Shown here: in pieces, positions 1 through 8,346 of the stretch
How positions within the stretch are numbered: position 1 is the stretch's first letter
Layout: each line of letters starts with the position of its first letter
NCBI GenBank assembly: GCA_002179805.1
Contig: NAVB01002226.1
Span: 1-15,500 of the forward strand
Direction: 5' to 3'
DNA: 15,500 bases
Origin: Acanthamoeba lenticulata
Lineage: Eukaryota > Discosea > Longamoebia > Acanthamoebidae
Translations under genes and position numbers: made by a program
Notes under the pieces: model-generated
What the model saw: the letters and a program-made list of their open reading frames with translations, nothing else
The model's database searches: none
Told to the model about the DNA's origin: nothing

Positions 1-3000
1 GCGGCGCAAGTTGGACGAGTTCTCGGCTTCCTCCTCCCAGATGTCCACGTCGTCCCTCATCGACTCCAGCATCGCTTCGGCGTCAGCGAGGGAGTGGCTG
101 TTGAGGGAGCCGATGCGCTCGCGCTCCTTCTTGCGGACGGCGATGAGCTTGGAGGTCTCGGTGAGGTCGAGCAGGGTGACGATCTTCTTGCACATGCTGG
201 ACACGATGGCGGCCAGGTAGAGGATGATGGGCCCGCAGTTGGCCGTCAGGAACAGGTTGGACTTGAGCGACGACAGGGCCTGCCGCGCGAACAGCATGAG
301 GCCGTTGGACTGCTCGAAGATCAGCTTCTCGTTCATCCGCGTCAGAATCCACGTCTGGTAGTGCCCTGCTCGCCACATCCCCCCACACACGCACGCACAC
401 GTCGGTTATTCTCTCGGCTCGAGCCTCATGGGAGGGGGGGGGGAAGAAGAGTGAAGTGGGGCGCACCGTTGGCGGCAGCGACGGCGCGCTCGTCGCCCTT
501 GCCGGCGGCGGGGATGTTCTCGATGGTGGTGAGCAGGTTGTTGAGGATCTTGGAGAACACGGAAGGCGCCCCGTGCTTGCCGCTGACCTCCATGCACAGG
601 CCCACGATGTTCCTCAGCAGCCGCCCGACTGCGCCGACGCTCTCCCCCAGGCCTGCGGCGTGCTCGGCGAGGGCCGTCGCGTCGAGGTCGGGCGCCTGGG
701 CCTGCAGCACGTAGTGGTTGGCCGACACGACGAAGAAGGTGATGGTCTCCCCAAAGGTGGCCACGATGTTGGCCTGCTGCTCCGATGGCGTCCCCACGTT
801 CAACTGGTCCAGCCCCCCACCACCAGCCGCACCACGTCAGCATGCTGACAGCTCGTGGTCTAAAGGATCTTATGTGTGTAGATCTTAAGTGTAGACGTAC
901 GTCGGGCATGTGGCTGAGCATTTTCTTGTGGGCAGAGCGCGCGATCGTGTTCTGGCGCCACTCGCTGTAGGACTTCATGGTCTTCATGCGCTCCAGGTAG
1001 TCGTTCTCCTCCTTGACCTTCTTGCTGAACTCGCTGATCGCCGTGCCTGTGCCATCCGTCCGTCCATCCATTCATCCATCATCATCACCCACCGCACCAT
1101 TAGGCCACGTCCCTGTACATTGGTGCGGCTGCTGCACGGGCGCGTACCAGAGGAGTTGCGGGCGGACTGCTTGTGCTCGGCCTCCATGGCGTCGAGCAGG
1201 CCTGCTCGACGGCGCAGCACATCATCAGCCCCTCCCCCCCGGGTGAGAGGGCAGCGGTGGGGCGGAAGGCGGGGATCGACGCACCCTCCTGCTTGGCAAA
1301 GTTGACCGGGAGCGAGATGCGGGAGCCCGCCCGGCCCCAGGGGCTCGGGCGCGCTGGGTCGCTCGACTGGGGCGACGGCGTCGGCGAGCCGGGAAGGCTC
1401 TGCTCGGCCCCCGCGATGGCTCGCACCGACGCCGACTTCTGCAGGTACTGTAGGTCCGCCCGCACCACAATCACCAAACAGAAATATATACAGATTTATA
1501 AGGTCAGATATTCGCGCACGTGCAGAAATCGTAGCGCGGAGGGGGAAGCAGCGTTCGAAGCGTACGGCAGCGTGGGAGGAGGGCGTCTTGACGGCCCGCC
1601 CGGGAATCGGTGGTCGCCCGCTAGCTGAGGTATCGTTGCCGTCGGCAGGAGAGGGCGCCGCACCGGAGCGGCGGAGGGTGGCGTCGGCCGGCATCGGTGG
1701 CAGCATCGGAGGCGCTCCGCCGGGGTTCATGCCCACGCGATGGAACAGACTCTCGAGCTCCTCCATGTTCTTCTGATAGCTGGGATGATTGGCCAGCCGC
1801 AGCGTTCCCGTGCCGCTCTTGGCACCGCCGCCGGCGCCAGCGCTGGCAGGCGTGGGGGCGGCCGTGGCGTCAGCGGGGGTGGCCATCTGGGTGTCGCTCA
1901 GGCCGCGCATGCTCATCGGTCGCGGCAGCTTGGGCGACGACGACGACGGCAGCGAGGGCGTGGAGAAGGAGGAGGACGGAGATCGATGCGCGGTGGTCGA
2001 GGCGGCGGTGGTGGAAGAGGGGGGCGCGTAGACCGAGGAGGAGCGCGAGGCGAGAGGCGAGGGCCCGGGGCTCGGCACGCGCCGCGAGTTGCCGTTGCCA
2101 CCGCCGGCGGCGGTGACAGGAGACGAGGGGGCGCTGCCGCCGGTGGCCTCGCCGTCCTCGAACTTCTGGATGGAGGAGAGGATCGAGATGGAGAGACACT
2201 TGATCTTCTGGGCCAGCCCGCGCTTGATCTCCTGGAACATCTGCTCGCTCTCGGCCACGCGTGCCGGATCAGCTCCAGGTGCGAAGATTGAGCGGCCCGC
2301 CGTCACGAACTCCATGAGCAGCTCCGACAGCTCCTTGCCCTCCTTCTCGATTTGGCTGCGCGAGGGCTTGGTTAGCCGTTGCCGGGCACTCACGGGAGGG
2401 AAGATGGACAGAGAAGGGGAAGAGATTGGGGGGGGACGAACCTGGGGTAGTCGGCTTCGGCGAGGACGAGGGCGGGAGGGAGGATGTCGACGCAGTCGTT
2501 GCCCATTTGGATGAGGTTCTTGCAGCAGGCCACGCAATCGCGAGATGTCGACACGAACTTGAGCGACGAGTGCGCCTTGACAGCCTCGTCCACCAGGGTC
2601 AGCGCCAGCGCTGTGGTGGTGAGGCGGAGGGGGAAGAGGGCCCCAATTTGTCAGTTACGGCCTGGGAAAGAGCTATGTGGCTCTGCGTACCGGCCGCCTT
2701 GGTCTCGGTGATGATGGCATTCTTCATCTCCGGCCCTGTGGGAGGAACAAGAAGAACAAGAAGGCCGCGACAGCGTCAGTCAACAACGACAAAGAAGTGG
2801 CGGCCAGGGGCAGGTCGAGGGATGCAGACCCAGAATGGCACCGGCCTCGCCACCAGAGCCGAGACGACCCGAGCCGCGACCAGACGAGGGGGCGGGCGAA
2901 GCCGGCGGCGAGTTGATGGGCGACCCGAGCGCGGCAAGCGGGCCCTGATTGGGCCACGTGTTCGTCGCCACGAGGGAGGCCCGCGAGAGCGGGAGGGCAA

Positions 3001-5295
3001 GCTTCTTCGGGGTCTCCTGGGCCTCGGCCGACTGGGACGTCGGATCGACCGGCTGCTGCTGTTGTTGGGCACTCGCGGCCGCCTTGCTCGCGCTCACCAC
3101 CGCTGCCACGCTTTGTGGCCTGTTACGGACAAGAATCATGGTGAGGACGATTAGCAGCCAGGGGCGACAAAAGACCGGGCAAGTACGCACGTGTGCAGGC
3201 TGTCGGCCAGTGAGACGAGCTCTTTGATGGAGACGCTCACGTCCCGCAGCGAGTTTGTGACCTTTTGCTTGGTCATCCAGTCGCGCGGGTTGCTGACGAC
3301 GTGCTTGGAGGCCTTGATCAAGCTGAGGACGGCGTCCTTGACCTGCTGGAGGAGGTCCAGGATCTTCTTCTCCCGCGTGGCGCCAAAGTTGTGCGGCTGC
3401 GCGCCCATGTGGGACATGATCTCTTGGTCGAGCGTCGTGGCCGCCATCGCCAAATTCTTGGCCAGCTGCAGCACCTGCGCTTCGACCTCCCCGTCGCCCT
3501 CCTCCGGCTCCGCCACGTCCTCGTTTTCGTCGGCCAAGGTGAGCTTGGTCGACTGGAGCTCGACAAACTCGGCCAGGGCGCGGCAGTCGGCGATCACCTG
3601 CTTGGAGGCCTCGCGGATGGCGCCGGCAAAGTCCTTCATCTCGGCCTTCTTGGCCTTGACCTTGGCCTGCATCAGCGCGTTGGGCCCTCGTGGCATCGTC
3701 AGCGAGCTCCCCGGGTGGTTACTGCGCGAGGGCGCTGGCGACGGTGACGGCGCGGCGGCTGGCGTGCTCGGGGCGGGAGGCGGGAGCGATTCCCAGGCGG
3801 GGAAGGGATCCTGCAGGCTGCTCATGCGCTCCGGGGTGGCCTCGTTGTCCTTGAGCAGGCACGCATCGAGCAGCCGGCTGATGGCTTCCTCGTCCAAATC
3901 GTGGCCACCTGGATGAAATACCGTGTGTCGGGTCAGCGCGCTGACAACGACGCGCCGGAGCGGAGGAGGTCTGACGAACCGAGGAAAAGAATCTCCTGTC
4001 GCTTGCTGCCTCGCCCGCTGGCCATGGACCAGTCCTCCCCACCCGTGATGTCGACCGAGCTCGAGTTCTGGGACCAGTAGCCCCAGCGATCGGGGCGCGT
4101 AACGAACCACACAATGCCCTTGGCCCGCACCACGGCCTTCAGGTGGGAGATGCTCGACGAGGCCACCTTCCACAGCCGCTCAGGCTGGAAGGGCCGCTGC
4201 GCCCGGTACACGAACGATTTGCCAAATTGATCGGACGGCGTCCAAGCTGTGTGTGTGTGTGTGTGTGTGGAGCGTGAGTGCGCTGCGTCGACACCCACAT
4301 GGTACACACACGAGACAACCATGCATAAGCGGGCGGATCCAAGCGGGGAGAACTGCGCACGTTGCTGAGGCCACGAGGGCAAAGCCATGACGCGGTCGAG
4401 CGCGAAGAGGCCCGTGTTGGTGAGCAGCGTGGGCGCGAGGTCGGCGTGCGTGGCGTGGTAGAGCCGGGCGTCGAGCTCGTCGGTGGAATTATGGGCCACG
4501 AGGCGCATGGCCGTCTCCACCTTCTTCAGTTCTTGGGAGCTGACCAGGTCGGTCTTGTTGAGCACCACCACTTGCGCCGCGGCTAGCTGAGCTCGCACGA
4601 TTTCCAGCCGCGACTTGGCATCGACGATCAGACGACTCGCGTCGGCGACACAGATGACGGCGTCCAGCTGCATTCACGCACGCGCCACAGCCGCGTTTAG
4701 GATGGTGCCGCGCTTGGCGAGGCAGGAGCCGCGAAGGGTGAGGGGACGGCTGAGACACGAACCTGCAACAGGCTGGACAGGGAGGTGCCTTGTGCGTCGG
4801 AGGAGGAAGTGATAAGTTGAGCGATGTGAAGGGGATTCTGGTCGCCAAGTAGCTCGATGAAGATGTAGTCATACAAATTACTGCGCGCCAAACGCGAGAG
4901 GGCCTCAGTGAGGCGCTGAGGCAAGTTGGGGCGGTTGCCGACAACCTCCTCCACACAAAGTCGTCCATTTGGGACATTACGCAATCGTCCTCGCACCCAA
5001 CCCGCCTCCACCGACTCTGCGGCGGCGGAAGATTAGAGATGAAAAAAGAACGTAAATTATGAAAAGGTAAAAGGGAAGCAAATGAAACTGAAGAGGGATG
5101 TGTTGAGACGAGAGACTTGCCTTCGGAGAGGGAGTGCAAGAGGAGGGCGATGGAAAGCGGCGAGCCCGTGGGAGCAACGAGCTTGGCTGCGAGACGGTGC
5201 AGCAAACTCGTTTTGCCGGACCCATAGAAGCCCGTCACCACGGCCACTGGGACGAACCCTGGCGTCGCACGACCGCTTACTGACGCGGTTCGCAT
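1..5295 (-). CDS. CobW-family GTPase fused in frame to a long helical protein (partial, 3' end outside window)
   Basis: Proposed exons (minus strand, high to low): 5295-5121, 5016-4763, 4667-4361, 4246-3980, 3908-3191, 3119 to about 2854, 2735-2691, 2610-2442, 2355-1566, 1447-1285, 1201-1148, 1046-901, 803-467, 365 to beyond 1. All phases agree and give about 1,352 residues with no stop. The start is the first ATG (5295) upstream of the Walker A motif; an upstream non-coding exon is possible. Residues 1-373 form a CobW GTPase. Residues 374-405 are a Pro/Ala/Ser linker. From about 406 onward the protein is mostly amphipathic helix, broken by a Gln-rich and a Ser/Pro/Gly-rich stretch. Exon 6 has several phase-compatible donors (ends between about 2797 and 2881), so its length is uncertain. 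The gene diverges from the ArfGAP gene. CobW identity is firm; the fusion is inferred from one uninterrupted exon and needs transcript support. Two separate genes remain the alternative. Confidence 0.72.
866..895. repeat. Imperfect 15-bp tandem duplication in an intron
   Basis: GATCTTATGTGTGTA (866-880) is followed directly by GATCTTAAGTGTAGA (881-895). It lies in the intron between exons 1046-901 and 803-467 of the CobW-fusion gene. Confidence 0.7.
1190..1211. repeat. 22-bp perfect palindrome across a splice acceptor
   Basis: The two 11-bp halves are exact reverse complements, centred on AGGCCT at 1198-1203. The proposed acceptor AG of the small exon 1201-1148 lies inside it. Confidence 0.9.
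4249..4269. repeat. (GT)n/(CA)n microsatellite at a splice acceptor
   Basis: About ten GT units on the plus strand. On the coding (minus) strand this is a CA repeat running straight into the CAG acceptor at 4247-4248, so it takes the place of the polypyrimidine tract. Confidence 0.9.
5017..5120 (-). other. GC-AG intron 1 of the CobW gene
   Basis: The exon ends ...TCCGAAG and is followed by GCAAGT, the classic strong GC-type donor; the acceptor is CCGCCGCAG. No GT donor nearby restores frame. With GC as donor the codon G|AG is completed and the CobW frame continues (residues LSE-ESVEAGWV). The intron is 104 bp. Confidence 0.75.
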
Positions 5296-5973
5296 GTGTA
5301 TATCGACTACGATGGGTTTGTGATTCAACAGATGAGAAGGTAGAGGGACGCAAAGGGCCCTTCTAGTATGCCTTTCTTTTCACACAAGTCCAGTAACCCG
5401 AGGGAGAAGAGGAGCGAGTGTGCAAGGGCAGGTCCCCCGCAGTCGCCAGGCGCGGTTGAGAGTTTCTGGGCCAGGCCTCCCAGGCTTCAAAAATTAATTC
5501 GATTGTCACGCGTGTCGACAGCGGAGTCCCCGAGTTTGTTGGTTGTTGTGTTCAGCCTCCTGCAACTCAACAGCAGAAGGCTAAGGGGCCTGCCTAGCAC
5601 TCTAGCGCCTTCTGGTGGTGGACTAGCTAAACCTGCCCTTTCAGGTGCAGCCTACCAGAGGTGGTGAGCTGAAGGGGCGTTCAAAAAAACACCGCCTTTT
5701 TTGTGGTACCTGCCGGCGCAGATTTCGCAGGCAACTCCGGCACTTGCTTCGCGCAGGCAGGAGATGTCGGTTCACTCGTGCTTGGGCGTGACCGCCCCCA
5801 CGCCCCCCAAAGCACCCTGGCGAACACGCGCGCAAGACCACAGCTAACGGCTACCGCGAACTACATCACCTTTCTGCTCGCCCTAAACCAGAGCCGTACC
5901 GCGCACACGCCTCTTCGTTCTTTCCGTTCGCTTTTTCTGCTCCTCTTATCTGTGTTATGTTTCCGTACGTTAG
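5296..5973. promoter_or_regulatory. Divergent intergenic spacer, presumed shared promoter region
   Basis: About 678 bp separates the ATG of the CobW gene (minus strand) from the ATG of the ArfGAP gene (plus strand), so both promoters and 5' leaders must lie here. The ArfGAP side (about 5917-5970) is pyrimidine-rich, as expected of a leader. The middle holds an AT-rich patch (about 5487-5500), a short run of six to seven A's near 5690 and T's near 5698, and a small inverted repeat ACCTG/CAGGT near 5630-5645. No TATA box could be assigned with confidence. An ATG-initiated 99-codon frame at 5368-5667 shows no recognisable protein features. Confidence 0.5.
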
Positions 5974-8149
5974 ATGAGCTCTCACAACACCGCCGCGAGG
6001 ATGAAAATGCTGCTCTCGCGCACGGGGAACAACGCCTGCTGCGACTGCGGCGCACCTGGTAAGCTCTGGTTCCAATTCCTCTTTCCCTCGCAGCTCTCGC
6101 ATATCCTCCTCCCGCGCAAGAGAGTCTGAACGCATGCGCGTACAGACCCCCAGTGGGCTTCCCTCACCTTTGGCTGCTTCTTTTGCATTCGCTGTTCGGG
6201 CGTCCACCGGTACACCCCCCTCGTCATCTTCACGTCACTACGACGCGTCCTCGCCCGTGAGCAACAAAACCAGACCATCATCTTTTGTTTCACAGTGGAA
6301 TTCTGCTCATTATCATGCGCTCCCTATGGTGGGAGGTCTTCCTCCAGATCGCTGGGCTCGGCGGTATCGCGGGTGCGATCGGTCACGCTGGATACCTGGA
6401 CCGACCTCCAGCTGCAGGCTATGCGGAAGCGCGGCAATCGCGTCGTCAACGCCATCCTCGAACGCGACGTGCCGCCCGGTCTCCATAAGCCCTCCTTGCG
6501 CTCTTCCTTCGAGTGCGCACCTCACCTGATGCCTCGCCATCGCCCCTGCTGGGCCCTAGCCGCTGGCACTGACGCGTGCGCGGACGGACAGGGAGCTGAG
6601 GGAGTGGATCACCGCCAAGTACGTGGAGCAGCGGTTCCGCCACGTGCCTGCCAACGATGCTGAGTGGGCCCACTTTGAGGCTGACGAGCTTCAGCTCTCT
6701 GCGGGCGAGTTGGCCTTTGCCGCTGCTCATCCTGCTCCTGCCGCGCGCGCCGTCGGTGATGATGATAAGAGCGCCCCGTCGTCTGCGCGGAGCGAGCCAT
6801 GCCGGTCGTCGGAGCCGCCCGCGGGGACGGGGCGCTCGCATCATCTGCCCAGTCGAGTGCACTCATGCAGCATCTCAGCCTTCGGCTCGTCTTTTGACGC
6901 CTCCAACAGCAATCCCGATCGCATCACCTCCTCGGCCTCCTCTTCCTCTCATTCTCCGCCACGAATCCACATTCGCCCACTCACTTCGTTGTCTTCGACC
7001 TCATTGACCTCGTCGTCGTCGTCGTCGTCGTCGTTGGCGTCGGGCTCTTATACGGCGCGCCCGTCCTCGGCGCGGTCACACACGTCCGGATTGGGTTCGC
7101 TTCTGCTGCGGCGCGGGTCATCCTCCTCCTCTTCACCGTTCTCCTCCTCCGGCGAGGCAGGCGGAGCGGGCGGGGCAACGCTGCGCCGGGCGAGCACCAA
7201 GCTGACCAAGCGCGAGATCGAGAAGGGATGGGACAGCCTCAAGAGCGAGTGGCAGGTGGGCGAGAATGACCTCGACGCGCTGGTTCAGCAGCAGCAGCTC
7301 GAGCGCAAGCGCATGATCGCCGAAGCCAAACAGCGCAAGAAGCAGGCCAGGCAGTCGGGACTCGGAAGACGCCGATCTACGCTTTCCTTCTCATTTGGCT
7401 CATCTTCTCCTTCCTCTTCATCTTCAATCTCGTCCTCTGTGTCCTCGTCAGCCTCCTCGTTGACGTCGTCGACTTCCTGCACAGCGCCGTCCTCCCAGAA
7501 GCCGGTGGAAGAAGAGGAGGGCAAGTCTGACGACAACAACAAGAAGGAGAAGAAGGAGAAGAAGGAGAAGAAGAAGGAGAAGAAGGAGATGGGCCGCTGG
7601 AAGAGGATGTCGCGCGACATCTCCGGGCTGCTGGGTTTGACCGGCTCCGCCCCCACGCGCAAGCCCTTCGTCGATGACGAGGCGGCCAAGCCATCGGCTG
7701 ACGACGAGGTGGGAGCGCGAACACGCCGACGAAGCACATCTCTCGGGCCCGCCACAGCCGTGCAGGACCTCATCACTACTGCTGCTGCTGCGTCGGCGCG
7801 ATCGGGCGGTGGGCGTGCGCCGCCCCCACTGGCACCCGTGTCGCTGGCTCCCTCGCCCAAGCCCCGCAAGGGCAGCCGCCTGGGCCTTCGAAGCCCAGCC
7901 TCGGCGCGGAGGACAGCAACAACACCAGAAAAAGAAGAGGAAGACCTCTCCAGAGCACGCGGCCTCCCGGACAGCAGCGACGAGGACAGCAGCAAGAAGG
8001 AGAAGAAGGAGAAGCAAAAGAAGAAAAAGAACAGGAGCGAAAAACGGAGCCCCACCAGGAAGACAAAGAAGAACTCGCCCTCCCGGCCACGAGCCGAGGC
8101 AGAAGACACCGAGAAGGACAAGCTGCTGCGGTGTGTGCGGCCACTCTGA
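5974..8149 (+). CDS. ArfGAP domain protein with long Ser/Lys-rich tail
   Basis: Exons 5974-6058, 6146-6209, 6348-6512 and 6592-8149 join in phase to 623 residues. The ATG at 5974 follows directly on an in-frame TAG. ArfGAPs stimulate GTP hydrolysis by Arf GTPases on membranes during vesicle traffic. The zinc finger is C22-x2-C25-x16-C42-x2-C45 (NACCDCGAPDPQWAS then CIRCSGVHR), with catalytic Arg50 in HRSLG. The fold continues with VRSVTLDTW, LQAMRKRGNRVVNAILE and EWITAKYVEQRFR, ending near residue 125. Family proteins usually read GVHxS after the HRxLG motif; here it is SAVS. The tail holds Ser-rich stretches (about 190-304 and 370-404, including eight Ser codons in a row), a charged helix with QQQQ at about 310-358, a Lys/Glu block at about 418-436, and a Lys-rich end at about 570-600. 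No ankyrin, PH or clathrin-box motif was seen, so the subfamily (SMAP-like or other) is open. It converges with NUP160. Confidence 0.9.
7010..7033 (+). repeat. (TCG)8 coding microsatellite
   Basis: Eight TCG triplets encode eight consecutive serines in the ArfGAP tail. Confidence 0.95.
7541..7589 (+). repeat. AAG/GAG triplet repeat encoding a Lys/Glu block
   Basis: A purine-only run of AAG and GAG triplets encodes the KKEKKEKKEKKKEKKE block of the ArfGAP protein. A second, less regular copy lies at 7991-8034. Confidence 0.9.
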
Positions 8150-8346
8150 TGAGAGTGAGCAGAATCGCGCTCTCTCGATGCATGGTATGACGCCACCGAG
8201 ACGAGAGCGTAGCAAAGGCATTTAATTGTTCATAACATGTTCATGTCATAGCGCAACAATCAAGTTGTCTCTTCTTCAAATCCGGCCGTTCTATTCAAAA
8301 AACAAACAGCACAGGTCGTCGTCGTCATCAACAGCCTTGTGGGAGG
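8150..8346. other. Convergent 3' spacer between ArfGAP and NUP160
   Basis: Only 197 bp separates the two stop codons, so both 3' ends and poly(A) signals sit here. The middle (about 8220-8300) is clearly AT-richer than the flanks. No canonical AATAAA was seen on either strand. The heptamer TGTTCAT occurs twice (8227-8233, 8238-8244); its role is unknown. Confidence 0.5.

Larger units (their letters stand above)
1..3696 (-). other. Unrecognised alpha-helical module downstream of CobW
   Basis: I do not recognise this family. It begins near MPRGPNALMQ (residue about 406) and stays open to the window edge. The first part (about 406-570) is amphipathic helix with an acidic loop, including the segment VKDAVLSLIKASKHVVSNP. 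A Gln-Pro/Ser stretch follows (about 580-660). Short helical exons at 2735-2691 and 2610-2442 lead to a roughly 264-residue exon (2355-1566) whose middle is Ser/Pro/Gly low complexity. Charged helices follow (ISEFSKKVKEENDYLERM), then two long helical exons (803-467 and 365-1) rich in Leu, Ala and Ile. The four-helix-bundle feel resembles talin, vinculin or focal-adhesion-targeting rods of the actin cytoskeleton, but no diagnostic motif was seen, so this is only a suggestion. If it is a separate gene, ATGs at 3696 or 3672 could start it. Confidence 0.5.
3793..5295 (-). other. CobW/COG0523 P-loop GTPase module (five exons)
   Basis: COG0523 proteins are G3E-family GTPases used as metal chaperones or in metal-cofactor handling. 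Visible landmarks: Walker A GFYGSGKTS at residues 22-30; a hydrophobic strand ending in Asp-Tyr-Ile-Phe-Ile-Glu followed by LLGDQNP, the usual E-x-x-G-x-x-x-P position; the guanine-recognition motif NKTD at about 180-183; the C-terminal CobW_C strand FVYRAQRPFQPERLW at about 257-271; a further WFVTRPDRWGYWSQ segment; and the closing signature GHDLDEEAISRLLDACLL then QDPFPAW, ending near residue 373. That closing signature spans the 3909-3979 intron, which confirms the splice. Unusual: the family GCxCC motif is replaced by GRLCV at about 76-80. Length is normal for a CobW/P47K protein. No targeting peptide is obvious, so a cytosolic location is inferred. The metal served cannot be read from sequence. 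Confidence 0.93.

Noticed and set aside
94..714. Plus-strand 206-codon open frame opposite the helical module
   Set aside because: It is a GC-rich shadow frame crossing the splice sites of the minus-strand exons; its product is low complexity without a recognisable domain.
1..3696. Separate second gene starting at ATG 3696 or 3672
   Set aside because: No stop ends the CobW frame and under 100 bp would be left between the genes, so one fused gene is simpler; not excluded without transcripts.
1..3696. Calling the helical module talin, vinculin or alpha-catenin
   Set aside because: Only the general four-helix-bundle feel is shared; no FERM, I/LWEQ or other diagnostic motif was seen.
3265..3747. 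Plus-strand 160-codon frame rich in Leu, Val and Gly
   Set aside because: It lies antisense to the helical exon; its composition is explained by the complement of Ala/Lys/Gln helix codons.
5368..5667. ATG-initiated 99-codon plus-strand frame in the divergent spacer
   Set aside because: No recognisable motif or splice context, and it sits in the expected promoter and leader region; kept only as a remote possibility.
5575..5765. Possible structured RNA or tRNA in the divergent spacer
   Set aside because: No tRNA A/B boxes, cloverleaf or snRNA-like motif could be assembled; inverted repeats there are only about 5 bp.
7285..8196. Long minus-strand open frames (303 and 257 codons) opposite the ArfGAP tail
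   Set aside because: They are antisense readings of Ser/Lys triplet repeats, giving Phe/Ser/Leu runs with no family resemblance; the plus-strand frame carries the real protein.
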